Origin: Steromphala cineraria
Taxonomy: Eukaryota > Mollusca > Gastropoda > Trochida > Trochidae
Assembly: GCA_916613615.1 (NCBI GenBank)
Contig: OU744735.1
Coordinates: 43,986,468 to 44,050,467, forward strand
Length of the DNA stretch: 64,000 nt
Direction: 5' to 3'
In this document: piece by piece, positions 46,901-58,529 of the stretch
How positions within the stretch are numbered: position 1 is the first letter of the stretch
Layout of the letters: each line of letters opens with the position of its first letter
Notes under the pieces: model-generated
What the model saw: the letters and a program-made list of their open reading frames with translations, nothing else
What the model was told of the DNA's origin: nothing
Database searches by the model: none
Made by a program: the position numbers and the translations under genes

Positions 46901-49900
46901 CTATTACAATATACCGTACCCCTATTACAATATCCCGCACCCCTATTACAATATGCCGCACCCCTATTACAATATGCCGCACCCCTATTACAATATACTG
47001 CACTCCTATTACAATATTCCGCACCCCTATTACAATATACCGCACCCTTATTAAAATATACCGTACCCCTATTACAATATTCCGCACCCCTCTTACAATA
47101 CGCCGCACCCCTATTACAATATTCCGCAACCCAATTACAATATTCTGCACCCCTATAACAATATGCCGCACCCCTATTACATATATATTATTATATTTGG
47201 TCTAAATAATGTACCGCACCTCCTTTTACATGTTTATTAGTCACGACATCCAAAAACGATTCTTAATTGCAAGAAGATAGATTTCTTTTTTTGAATTAGG
47301 TCATATCAGCGATTCCAACCTATACGAGAAATTCAGTTGGAATATGATTAATAATTATTAATTTTCATCTCGATATATCTCATAGAGTAAGATGACCAGC
47401 GATATCTTCTTATTCTTGTCGTTCAAACTACTAGTGTGATAGTTTTTTTTATGATATTAAAGGTGTATCCTTGCTTCTTTGTTATTTGTATCAAAATATT
47501 GCGATTCACTGAAGCGCAGCGCACTATGACAAGAGAACCAAGATATAGTGTCAAGGCAACAAGCAAAGGGAAGACAACCCACCTCCACGAGTCCACCTGT
47601 CCGTTTTGGCAAAGCAGGTTCCTGTACAGGTTGTTTTCCCCACCCAGGAGTCTGTGATGGTGCCGTCTGTTGAACAGTGGGGATTCCTCCAACTCGTGCC
47701 GCCACTGTTACAGTCGTAACAGGCGATGTTCAGTGGGGGGCGGGTTATCACTGGGTCTGTAGAAAATAGAATTAGCATTTATTATGCTGTTGCATACAAT
47801 AAGACATAGGTATGTCACGAACGAATGTAAATGTTGACATCAGATACTGCTTGAGATTATAGGTTCACATAGTGTGCTATTATAAGTTATTAAAATCAAC
47901 AATAGTGATTCAAAAAAATTCTATGATTCCAAATTTTCAAAGGCAAAAACAATTCAGATTAAACAAGTGTTTTTAGATCAACTCTAGGTACATTAACTGC
48001 TGCACTTTACCGCATTAACTGAATTCTAAGCAGCATAGCAAGAGAAGAGCATAAAAACCAAAACAGTAGGAAACAGATACGAAAAGGACAGAACAACTGC
48101 GAACAAAACAGTCAAGAACAGAACTTGGTTTCATTCATAAAAGCAATATTAAGTTGCTGGAAGGGCAAAATATTAACAGGTGGCTTACCACATATTAGAT
48201 AACGCTATAAGTTTTTAAATTATACACATGTAGGCCTATGTGTGTCTGCTACCCCCAAAGACCTCTGGAGACAGTCATTCTAAAAGCGTCGGTATCTGGT
48301 GGCATATCAAGCTTGGTAAGGGATAAGGTTTTAGAGATTGAAACTAACTAACCTGAACATCCAAATCTCTGTCTCTCACTGTGAGTCGTGACCTTAACGA
48401 ACTCCATCAGAACTTCATAAGCCACTTGGTCACATAGGTCCAATATACTCGTCTTTAAGCAGTCGTAGTAGTCGGTGTAGGCACTGTGAGGAAATATTCA
48501 TTATATATTTGTAACATTCATTGGTCTCCTGTTTCCAAATATGAGGTTGGCAAGTTAGTTGATACTGTTAATTACTCCTTGCAGCTTCATACACCGACAA
48601 GGAACAACGGTTGAACACATAAAGAGTAACATCTACAGATGCATCCGGACAGTTACTACACTGTGACATATACTTGTGTGTGCAAATATCATGTAATATA
48701 AGATACTCACGGCATTAAAACAATGGCGGACAATGGGACCGACGATGTGCCGTATTTGACGATACATAGATTAATGACGTCAGTTATAAGAACGCTACTT
48801 ATAAAATGGCGTCATATTGGTCAAGTCCATTGATCAAACTTTAGTGGCATCTATTGTCCATCATTACTGATTTGGCAACTGTCGATTCGAAACCAAATCA
48901 CATGTAATTGTCATTGAGAATATATAGTGTTCAAATATTTGATGGTACATGTTCAAAAACAAATTCACATTGATTGTTCAATTCATTTGATTTTGTTCTT
49001 ATTGGATCGTCCACCCTATATATAATGATGGACTCGTCCAATGCTACTGAATATGTTCTACGACGGGAGGCATAATTATTCTCAAAATGTATTTGCTAAA
49101 AATACCATAATTTTCAACTGTTTTTATATAAAAACGAGTTATTGGTGAGGATATCTCATAAACTAGTGTCCAAAAGAAACGATACCATACAAATCCCAAA
49201 ATAACTCAATCCACTGCAGATTAATAAGACTAAAACATAGTTTTATGTTTCTTCAGTAGTAAACTCACCTCTATGCAAAACTTTGAAACATTATCTTGTC
49301 GTGTTTGCAAAAAACATGCATTTTAAAAAATCATCGATCTTGAATCTCCTTAACTAGGCGAGATAGCAGGGAGAAATTGGACACTTTCGCTTGTTTTAAA
49401 ACGTTCTAGTGCAATGACGCGTCAACGAATTTATGTCAAATAAAGTGCATTGTATCAACAAGATTGCATTCTTACCTAAATTCAATACTTTATCAATTAT
49501 ATAGTGAAACGACAAAAGTTCTGTGCATAAAACAACTTGAAATTTCGATTTATGCACCCCATTTGCGTTTGAAGAGACACAATATCAAAAGTATCTTTTC
49601 CTGAAGAATGAAAATGTGCATACTTCTTTACAAGACATATGCCTGTTAAGCACACTTAAATTCGACTCTGTCAGGTAATAGAATTTTGTTTCGGAGGACG
49701 TTGAAAACTCGTTTCTTTTGGACACTAGTTTATAAGAAATAGTATACTTGTTGTTCTGCATCTATCGTTTAATAAAACATAGCAGAGAGTATAAAACACA
49801 AAGGGCTGCACTGCTATGTTTATTCAACGATAGATGAACACCAACTCGTCTTCTTATGGAATCCCGTTGGACGTTAGTTGTCAATAAGATTTATAGTCTT

Positions 49901-52900
49901 CGATAAAATTATCATCTTTCCACTTTATCATGTATATTGAGTACGGAAAAATTGTGCAGACCTTGTCAATGTAGATATAAGTAAACAAGTTAGATACAAG
50001 ATATTCACTACTGTTTGTTTTAAGAATATCATCAAATCATAATAAACGATCAATATTTTTCATTTATAGCACATTTAGTCATTAGTCAGTGCACAAAACA
50101 GTGTCATCCTTGGACATTGCACTTAAAGATGCTGTATCATACTTGCAAGCGGTTCAGGGTGAAACTTAGCTATTGAGAAATGAAATACATCACTTTGTAG
50201 AAAAATCTTTCGTCGAAATTTTTATATCATATTTAGATTGTTTAATCAACAATCACATACTTATTTCGACGCTTCAAGCACAGTACCCCTCGTAGAAAGG
50301 GCATGTCATTTAACGAACCCGCTTTCGGTGACGTAATCATTATGCTTGTAGGATTTACACCGTGTCTCAACTACCGTAATTGCGTTCGATGGGTATCAAC
50401 TTTGACAGCAACGAATACCTAATTCGAAAAAAAGGAATATAAAATCTAGTTGAGCGCGACAAAGACGGTTTTCAAGGGTACATTTAGAAACCGGAAGTTG
50501 TGAAATCGCCACACTTGATTCGCCCTTATATCTACTGCCGTTTCGGTATTTTTTGGTAAATTATCTCCTATTTGACGAATTTTGGTCCGATTTTCTCAAG
50601 GTTGGTCGCTAATTTTTTCTAAAAATACAACGTATACATAAAAAATACTTTTAAAATATTGCAAGTATGATATAGCATCTTTAAGCTACGTAAGTCAATT
50701 TAGTTCAATATTGGCACCAAGGCTTTGTCAGTTATGTATCCTTGATTAAATTTGTATTTTGTAATTATATGTAATGAAAATGTAATTTGCTTGTGAAAGT
50801 TTGTGAATAATGGTCTCACCTGCACATTTGGGCAGGTAGCAGTGACGTCATAGGAACAGAACAGTTGCTTATAGCCGTTGTTACACCCTCTTTGGTCCAA
50901 CACTCCCCGGTTGCAACAATTTCTGGAACATCACGAAAGTTGTGAGTTTAGTGACTTCAGAGTGCTTGTCAGGCAAGGTAGCATATATATAGGAAAATGG
51001 GTATCCTACGAACATTAAAACCAATTGGAAATATATTATAAACAATATAACGGAAAATCCTTTGACAAACGTACACAGATTGGTTAAATTTCCCTAAACT
51101 AAATTATGTTAAGGTGTTCACACTGAAATAGTTGCCAGAACTTTTCCCTTGATACTTGATGTTTTAGCCTCAGGTGATAATACGTTTGGCATAACCTACT
51201 ATTTAGGGGCAATTTGAAGAAATATATTTTAAAGAAAAACGTGCCACTGCCTCATTAATGACCAAGAGAAGTATTGTAAGTTGATGATTTACTTACGATC
51301 ATGCCCCTCCCCACATGTGTAGTTAAAGACGTCATAGTTGAGGTCATCACCCGCTGTGTTGATACATGTAGCCGTTGTGTTTTCATAACACGTCTTAAAA
51401 CTTTCATAAATCCTGAAAAATGTATTTGGCGATAGAAAATTAACATGAACTCTCATTATGGATTGTACCTTTTCACATTTTAAAACGATCCACTAATGTC
51501 AGTCTCTTATTGAAAGATTTAAAGGTGTTAGGCATACATGAATAAATCGGAATATTAATTTTTTTTGTAACGAACAAAATAGTGCACGAAAACGTAATAA
51601 TGTTTGATCTCAGAACCACCTCTGATGATTATTTTTAATAAAATCAAGATAGTGTTTAGCACGGTTCTCTTTGACGAAGTGTAAATAATATAATACCACT
51701 GCCATAACATGAGATTAGTGCAACTTTTGCAAAAAATAAATTGTAAGGATTTTCCTAGCTAGAGCGAAGGATAAACTTACATTCAGGCACAGGCGTCATG
51801 AATACAGCATGACAGAGATACGATTATAATGCTCTATGAATTACCAAAGTTGTGAATTTAATTGAAATTAGAACAATCTGTAAACCAAAGCTGGGTCGCC
51901 GCATCAAAGGGTAACGTCAACGACTAATGTGTCGTCATGACTTTGTTCAAGATGACACGTCACAATGACAGTGAAATGATATTTTGCATTTGGGCATCGT
52001 ATGAAAAATATTAACCCCGTAATGTTTGTCATCGTATGTAATAAAAGGAGTCTACTTACGGACAGGTCGTGGCGTACGACAACAATGTGATATTAGTTTG
52101 TGAGAAGGCTGTACACAGGTCGTATCTACAGTCTCTTGGGCAACTGTCGGAGGAAACTACAAAATAAAATAAAAAATTAAATTAAGTAATAAGAGAGAAA
52201 AAATATGTTCATGGAATTAAATATGGCTTTCCTTACAGCATGGTGAAGATGTGCGTTTGTTATAAATGCGAGTATACAGGCTTAAAACGAGAGTCATTAC
52301 ACAATCATATTTATACATATACCTATATATTTCCTATATAAATGAATTGCAATGTAAAGTATATAGAATCCTGCTTCTGATATTGCTGTTACACCGAGAT
52401 GGAGAAGCAATGTAAACATAAACAAAATAACTAGTTACGTAAGAGTATTTAGCTCTTTGTGATGAGTCACACTAACGTAAGCGTAAAACGTAGTATTATA
52501 TAGATAAAGTGTAGCTACATATGCTTTGTTTGCCATAATTTCTGACATTGCAGGTTTACTTTAGCTACCTAATCCTCCAAAACAACTAAGCACAATTTAA
52601 GCAAGGCATTAAAGGGGGTTGATACGATAGGTGTACTGAATTATTTTGGGTTTCTTTTTTTGCAAATGTTCAGATAAGCTAACAATGTTATAACGTTAAA
52701 TCTAGTCAGCGATAATTGTAACGATAAATATTATTGTCAAGTACAACACTCTATATATCTATGAAATGATGGAAACTGTTAGTTTTATTGATTTTTATTT
52801 TCAATAGGCTGTCTTTTGAAATATCGTAATATTACAAGTTTATACATATACTAATATTTTAAAGCATAGGTAACACGTGCATAAAATAGACGAATAATCA

Positions 52901-52974
52901 AGTAACCACTCACCCGATGATACACAGAACAGTAACAAGAGACACACAGTAACCAACATATCCCGTCTCCACAT
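43948..52974 (-). CDS. Secreted single-module cysteine-rich protein with Ly6/uPAR-like domain (7 exons), paralogue of the gene at 4542
   Basis: Exons, 5' to 3': 52974-52914, 52156-52060, 51412-51297, 50922-50820, 48483-48353, 47756-47583 and 44099-43948. They sum to 834 nt, 277 residues plus stop, with all introns GT-AG. Residues 1-20 are a signal peptide (MLVTVCLLLLFCV). Residues ~21-169 form one four-exon module and ~170-277 a ten-cysteine Ly6/uPAR-like domain (IACYDC, NPHC, TCTGTC, RGC, SGC, CCFCDTDHCNN). Module and first domain exon lengths (97, 116, 103, 131, 174 nt) equal those of exons 14-18 of the plus-strand gene; the terminal exon is one codon shorter. In this protein an extra cysteine follows WC/EM in the Ly6 finger (MCCFC against WCFC). 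It is probably secreted. Introns hold a TA-flanked MITE (49161) and a 3-kb minisatellite (44180). Function unknown. Confidence 0.9.
44180..47181 (-). repeat. 21-bp minisatellite (~140 copies) in the last intron of the paralogue
   Basis: The unit is an 11-bp GC-rich half (CCCGCACCCCT, variable first bases) and a 10-bp AT-rich half (ATTACAATAT). It fills the intron between the two Ly6-domain exons (44100-47582). The array reads open in several frames on both strands (up to 979 codons) only because 21 is divisible by three and the unit lacks stops. Flanking splice sites and cysteine patterns show that the real exons lie outside. In pre-mRNA sense (minus strand) it is G-rich, with GGGG and GGG runs in every unit. 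Confidence 0.95.
49161..49730 (-). mobile_element. TA-flanked MITE, copy 2
   Basis: 570 bp with terminal inverted repeats AACTAGTGTCCAAAAGAAAC, each flanked by TA. The interior is the reverse complement of the copy at 19559-20140 with scattered differences. It lies in intron 4 of the paralogue. No transposase frame is seen. Confidence 0.85.
49740..50800. other. Remainder of intron 4, nothing recognised
   Basis: AT-rich intron sequence with no exon, RNA gene or clear repeat beyond the MITE to its left. Confidence 0.4.
51223..51260. mobile_element. Relic terminal repeat of the TTAA MITE family
   Basis: 'aaaaacgtgccactgcctc' followed by ATTAA resembles the right terminal repeat of the TTAA family with a few changes. 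I could not find its left end. It lies in intron 3 of the paralogue. Confidence 0.4.
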
Positions 52975-52999
52975 CGTCAGTAACAGTAACACAGGCGAT

Positions 53000-53150
53000 G
53001 AAGTCTTTAAATCACGTTACTGTATGAATGAAGATAGAACAGTTGATAACAGTTAAAGTATTAAAGCCACGTTACTGTATAAATGAAGATAGAACAGTTT
53101 ATTACAGTTTAAGTCTTTAAGTCACCTTACTGTATATAAACAGTTCACAA
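53000..53150 (-). repeat. Three tandem ~52-bp units 5' of the paralogue
   Basis: 'cgttactgtatgaatgaagatagaacagtt' type units begin near 53004, 53058 and 53110. They start ~25 bp upstream of the start codon (minus sense), so they make up the leader or core promoter. In the minus sense the third copy carries TTTATATACAG, a possible TATA element. Confidence 0.75.
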
Positions 53151-53580
53151 CAGATGATAAGTTTCAAACAAGAACTGGTAAGTTTTATAGTATCTTTAAA
53201 ACGCCCTGGGCACCTTAAGATGTATGATTATATATCTTATTTTCCTTGAGGTAAGTGGTTATTGCCTACTTATCCCTATAGCGTTACATCCTCTAGTGAT
53301 GGTTATCAACACAGAATTGTAATCTATTTAATTTAGCTTATAAACTTGATTATATAATGGTTTAACATGTGTTTAAACGTTTAGGGTCATCAATCTATCA
53401 TACACAATTAAACTAAAAGAAGTCAAACATAAATGACAGTACTGACATATCAGTATCGATTATTCTACTCCTGGGTTGTTTCAACGCGACAACGTGTTTT
53501 TAACGAAACCTGTCGAAATAACTATAAACCCATTAAATTGTGAAATGATACCAACGTCTTTTACTTCTGAAGTAAACAGT

Positions 53581-53944
53581 TTAAAGGGACAGTAGCACGT
53601 TTTAGGGGGAATATAAGGTGATGTCAGAAAAATGCAAATTAATGGTTCCAATTGAAAGACAATGTATTTAATTACTAAATGGAGCAGCAATAATTCAAAA
53701 ACATAATGTAAAATTGAGCCATGCTAGTCCGTTTTCTTACACAAAATGAATAAAAGGTGTTCACACAAAATGGCCGCCAATGGATTTTAGATGAATCTGC
53801 ATACTTTGTCCTCTGACAATGGATGATTGGCTTGTGTAATTAGATTTTTGACACTATCAAAGTAACTCATTTAGCATTAACGTACAGTTATCAGTGAAAA
53901 TTTTGAAATATAAAATTATCAGAAAACGTGCTACTGCCCCTTAA
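53581..53944 (-). mobile_element. TTAA-flanked MITE, copy F
   Basis: 364 bp with TTAA at both edges and terminal repeats AGGGACAGTAGCACG / CGTGCTACTGCCCC. It has the same orientation as copy A and lies ~600 bp upstream of the paralogue's start. Confidence 0.9.
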
Positions 53945-54249
53945 AGCTGTGAGTTTTGATTGTTGATTGGCAACACGAACCTGATATGCCATGTGACATT
54001 TAGCAATTTAGACTTAATGGTAAGTGTTTGCTAAAATAGTAGGAACGAAGGCTTGTCTGCATCCCAATGCAAGCACTGTTAACGAATGTAAAGGTTCTTG
54101 TGAAATGGTGTTACTCAATGAAGCACGGATTAATATAATTATTATGAATAAATATGAGTATGAGTATGTAAATAAAACTTTTAAATGAATTGCAATAAAA
54201 GCCCATCAAGACCAAAGTCGTTTGAAAAGTTAACCATTCAACATGCCCA

Positions 54250-55540
54250 AGAGCAATAATGTGTGTTCCGTGTGATATATCCGCCTTAGTATTTATAAAC
54301 AACCACCCACTTATATGTCCAAGTATAAGTAGAGATGTAATGATTTAGTTACACAAGCTTCGTATCGACTGTTTTACTATTCAACTTTGCAACTCCGCAT
54401 GTATTTTGCGACGTACACAAGATCATGTAGTAAGTGGTTTGAAAAATTGGCAGGTCCAATCAAAATTGCAGATTCATTGACTTACTCGAATACATTTGAC
54501 ATTTTCAGATAAAATTAAACATGTCTTGATGAAAAGTCCATGGCAGCTAAAGTGAACACCATTCAACCATGGTTCACCTACGATAAGCAGACCCTGTCAA
54601 GTCTGAGAATAGACAGCGTGTCAGACCAATAATTGTTTTGATATTAAACTACTTAAGTTTCTTTAAACATCTTTCGGTGGCATTTTAGAAGTTGGAATGA
54701 CAAAAATGAAGAGGAAATTGTATAATGACAACTAGTGTATGCATTGGTATGCAACGTTTTGACACAGCTTTCTGTGTTGTTGTCAAACAATAACTTGTCA
54801 TCCATATATTCCTCCAATTATTAAGTTTCTTAAAGTTTTGCTATTCATTTGACAATATTCTCTTGTGTGTGTATATTTGCTTTTAACAAAAGCCTGTTAT
54901 CCATGTGGCCCAATTAACATGTTAGAAAATGAGATTCACTATGATCGCTAGAAATAATGCAAATCATATTTTTCTGCCATCACAACTGATTAAATCGTAT
55001 GAAACCTAACAATCTGCAAATGTAGCACCTACAACACAAAATTACAAAATTGAAACTTCAAAGAATTTTCAAACTGACTAAGTCACGAAACTCGTATTAT
55101 GTAAGCAATGCTTTCACGTCATTGATGAAACACCTGAATAATAGCTGTTCTGATGTGTGGAAGTGACAATTGAACAAAAGTTTATAATATTTCTGTCGGT
55201 AAAATAAACTAACATATAATTTGTTTAAGAGTGTCTTTTTACAATGTGCCTTAGAAGTACCGGCGTATCACTCAAAAGTCAAAACTTTTGTCCACGTGTA
55301 TAGTTGTTTGTTTCTTTGACACCATATTGCCCTTCAACAGTACATTCACAGGAAAAGACCTAAAATTCTTTCAGACACTTAATAATACTTAAGAGTAATA
55401 AGATATGTTCCGTGTGACACAGCCGTATAAATAAAAACAACCACACACTTTCATGCAAAAGTACCAACAAAAATGTATTGATTTACTTAAAAAGCTTCGT
55501 TTCGGCAATTTTACTTTTCAACCTCATCAGATGTATCGCA
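54250..55540 (+). repeat. Diverged direct duplication ~1.14 kb apart
   Basis: 54250-54420 and 55390-55540 share 'ttccgtgtga', 'ataaacaaccac', 'acttt/acttat', 'aagcttcgt', 'gactgttttactattcaac' / 'gcaattttacttttcaac' in the same order. It is clearly old. The sequence between the copies has no recognised gene. Confidence 0.55.
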
Positions 55541-55544
55541 TGAG

Positions 55545-55613
55545 GGGGATGGAAATGCATGTATATCCAATATTGTTATCTGGACTCTGCGGCCTACAGG
55601 AAATAAACTCTCT
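55545..55613 (+). mobile_element. LINE 3' end fragment
   Basis: 'tctgcggcctacaggaaat' followed by 'aaactctctc' matches the 3' end of the LINE fragment at 57807-58251 (read on the minus strand). Only the end is preserved. Confidence 0.6.
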
Positions 55614-55897
55614 CATTACGTAAAAACATTTATCCTTTGATCTATTCCCGAGGTAATCTTTATCTTGTCATCAGGTACACCGAGGGTCCCACCTACAATG
55701 TAGTATCCTCGGGTTATATCGGTCAGCCTCCTCAGTACCTGAACAATACTATAGCGGTACTGATATCTTTCTGTCATCATTGTGGCATGATACTACTTAT
55801 CCTTCAGTCATCTTTGTGACATAATCTAGGTTAAAGTACACCCCGTGGTTTTTGACATGTTACTGGGCCTTGGTACGCACCTATATATGAATATATG

Positions 55898-56380
55898 GGT
55901 ACGGGATAGCTCAGTCGGCAAAAGCGTCGGTCTCACGTTGCTGAGGACCGGAGTTCGAATCCCATCCAGCCCAAGGTGTAAAAACCTCTGTTAGAACTCT
56001 ATAAGTGTCACCCTGGAGCCCTAGTGTGTAGTGCAACAAAAACTGCGCACTTAAAAGATCCCACGAATACATGTCAGTGGCTGAATGGTGGATACATGAA
56101 CACGTACATACGCCGAGCTGTCGGTTATCAGCGTTCAGCAGTGTTGGACAAACTGCTGTGACTATGTGTCTCAGTTCACCCAGCTGTGAATGGGTGCCCT
56201 GTGAGGCATAGAATGGTCCCTAACCTGAGCGCCATATATGGATGCCGGTTGAAGACTTCCCAGGGAGTTGAATTGGAAAAATGACGGTGATTAAAGAATG
56301 CCATTAACAAGGGGAAACAACAAGCGCCTTGAGCAACCACGAGTGGATGGATATGCGCGCTATATAAATATATTCATATA
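55898..56380 (+). mobile_element. tRNA-derived SINE, near complete
   Basis: The head at ~55900-55975 has box A-like 'tagctcagtcgg' and box B 'gttcgaatccc', the internal polymerase III promoter. The body contains 'ttcacccagctgtgaatggg', and the tail 'gcgccttgagca' ... 'atatgcgcgctatataaata' is shared with 9578-9766 and 1808-1885. Its length of ~480 bp is long for a SINE. Relation to known molluscan SINE families (for example RUDI/V-SINE) is possible but not tested. Confidence 0.75.
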
Positions 56381-56939
56381 ATATGAATTCAAAATTCAAC
56401 ATGTTAATTGTCACATGACAAATGTATCATAATTGTTCGTTTTCAACGGAAATCGATGTGCACCGTTCTTTAAGTGCAGAAGCCGAAATTGCAGATAGAA
56501 CATACATACACTTGTTATATAAATCTTTAAGACACTTTCATCGTATATTGTATCATGCATTAACGATATTTGTACAGATTCAAAGATTCAAATATGACCA
56601 ATTTTTTTTGTCAGTTTATCTAGAAAATCCGTCAGTTGCTGAAAAAATCACTTATCGGTTTAGCTCTGTGAAAATATGTAGGTATAAAGTCGCAACCATG
56701 ATACAAAAAAGTCTCAATCGCGCTTCAATTAAGCAAACTTTGAAGTAGACAAAAGGAAAGTTAGGCGTTGGTCGATAGTTGGGGTTTGAACGGTAACCAG
56801 TTTTCATGTATGCTTTTGGTTTCTGCTAGAGTATAATGCTATATTGGTAACCAACTTATTCAGCGAGCTGCGCCCGTTAATGCTGAACTATAATGAACGC
56901 GATCGACTGAGCATAGCATCTTTATACTTAAAAATTACA
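56381..56939. other. Intergenic, one unassigned 108-codon frame
   Basis: A plus-strand frame at 56422-56748 starts with ATG and runs 108 codons. It shows no domain, signal peptide or Kozak-type context that I recognise and lies between two mobile elements. It may be chance. Confidence 0.25.
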
Positions 56940-57239
56940 TTCTCTCCCGACAGAGGCAGATCAAGTCATGAAATGTTGGTCTAGCTCCTGTTCTGTGGGG
57001 GGAAAATTGCACCACAATCCATTGCTTCTCGCATGAAATGGCTAGATCATATCACAATGCTTTTTCCATGATTCAGTAGCCAAACTTATGATTTTAGAAC
57101 AGCGTCGCTGATTGCAAAACTAACTTTGATTGTCTCCAATCAGGGCCATTTATCTGTCATTCTACCCCCACAAACTCGGCGAATAAGAACAGAAGCTTCA
57201 TCAACATTTCATGACTCGATCTGCCTCTGTGGGGAGAAA
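56940..57239. mobile_element. MITE with TTCTCTCCyCACAGAGG ends, copy 2
   Basis: 300 bp. The terminal repeats match those at 24788-25141 (CAGAGGCAGATCAAGTCATG at the left, complement at the right). The interior ('tgattttagaacagcgtcgc') is the reverse complement of the first copy, with ~50 bp missing. Confidence 0.85.
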
Positions 57240-57792
57240 ATATAAAGTTAAGACAGTTACATCTCCGATACATGGTCAATCGGAAAAGGAAGGTTGATAT
57301 TTGTGACAATCTGAGGCATAAAGAGCCATTCCATCAGGGCTATTCTCTTCTTCACGAGAAGTAATAGCTCACTGATTCTGATCTTTGATACGATCAAGAC
57401 AAGACTTTGCATATCGCCACAATTGTGAGCATTAAGTTGATAAGTCAAAATACACTTCGTCTTTAACCGTCAAACATTTATATGTGTACGTTCAGAGATA
57501 AAACTTCGCATGATTACCTCAACTATAAAACAAAATTACATCTTTTAAGGATTTCGGGACACAAGTTTTGAAACCAACTCTTCAACAAGCAATTCCTACT
57601 AGCAAATCTTATCATAAATGAGTTCTTGAGCTGAAAGCATAACGCTAATGTGAAACAGCATTTGAAGAATTGACACTGGACGTTTTGTCGACCTATAAGC
57701 TCGTTTTACCTTCAAACACTATTGGTATACAGGTAAACTTGACGTCGGAAATAAACACAAGGATATTCTATGAATTTGGATGAAAGCCTCTT
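57240..57792. other. Intergenic, nothing recognised
   Basis: AT-rich DNA; the minus frame at 57257-57448 has no supporting features. Confidence 0.35.
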
Positions 57793-58265
57793 TTCTTTCC
57801 TTCTAGAGAGAGAGAGAGTTTATTTCCTGTATTGAAGGCCACATGGCCCAGAGTACAATATTTGATACATTATACATTTCAATGGTAACAATTTTTACCT
57901 TAACATATTAAAAGGTGTGCGAAGCATATTATTTGTACATGTTCCTTTTCAAAAATAATGCTAGTGGTCTCAATATTTTTTCAGTTTTACATGACATCAA
58001 TTGTATAAGTTTATGTTGAGTCGGGTATTGAAAATAATGATCAGGTATAAGTTGTTTTCTACTTTCTTCAAAAAAAGGACATACAAGTAGGAAATGGAAT
58101 TCATCTACCACCGCATCTAAATTACATTTGCCACAAATCAGGCAAGATGGATGTACATTTGCGTTGTAACGCTTCAGTTGTATTTTAAGATTATGGGTTA
58201 AACATCTAAACCGAGAAAGGACTTGTACTAAATCAAAATCAAAGGCTATACTTCTTTCCTTCTAG
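57793..58265 (-). mobile_element. 5'-truncated non-LTR retrotransposon (LINE) with 14-bp target-site duplication
   Basis: TTCTTTCCTTCTAG occurs exactly at 57793-57806 and 58252-58265. Between them, on the minus strand, is the end of a LINE ORF2: LSRFRCLTHN, a C-x2-C-x2-C cluster (CLICGKC) and DEFHFLLVCPFFEESR. These are typical of the C-terminal domain downstream of reverse transcriptase in CR1/Jockey-type elements. A stop is followed by a short 3' UTR ending in a (CT)n tail. The 445-bp body lacks everything upstream, as expected from incomplete target-primed reverse transcription. Confidence 0.85.
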
Positions 58266-58529
58266 CTACCTTCGGTATGTATTCTTATACTGCATTCAAA
58301 CTCTCTAAAGAAGAAATATTTGTTCACCTATATAGCGTGTCATTGTCTAACCCCTACTGTTATATGGCGAAATATCCAGAAAAGTTAGGGGGTGAGTTAT
58401 TCAGAAATAATGTAGGACGAAGTGAGCAGAGATGCTGTGATAAGTGTTGCGAGGAAATTGCGTGTAACAGAATAGCTCAAAGGCAGTTAGGAAGACAGTA
58501 TACATGAATCAAGAATATGTAGTAGGGGG
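58266..58529 (+). other. Segment before the candidate LTR, with 39-codon cysteine-bearing end of an open frame
   Basis: A plus-strand frame (58277-58507) ends ~20 bp before a purine run AGTAGGGGG that directly precedes the candidate LTR start TGTTATGG. Its tail has CCDKCCEEIAC. If the purine run is a polypurine tract, this is the 3' end of the internal region of another element copy, implying a tandem or recombined arrangement. The evidence is weak. Confidence 0.35.

Noticed and set aside
44203..47205. Very long open frames on both strands (up to 979 and 837 codons) of repeated 7-residue units
   Set aside because: They coincide exactly with the 21-bp minisatellite, are open in several frames at once, and lie in an intron bounded by good splice sites joining conserved Ly6-domain exons.
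56422..56748. 108-codon plus-strand frame as a gene
   Set aside because: No domain, signal or splice support; it lies between a SINE and a MITE. Kept only as an unassigned stretch.
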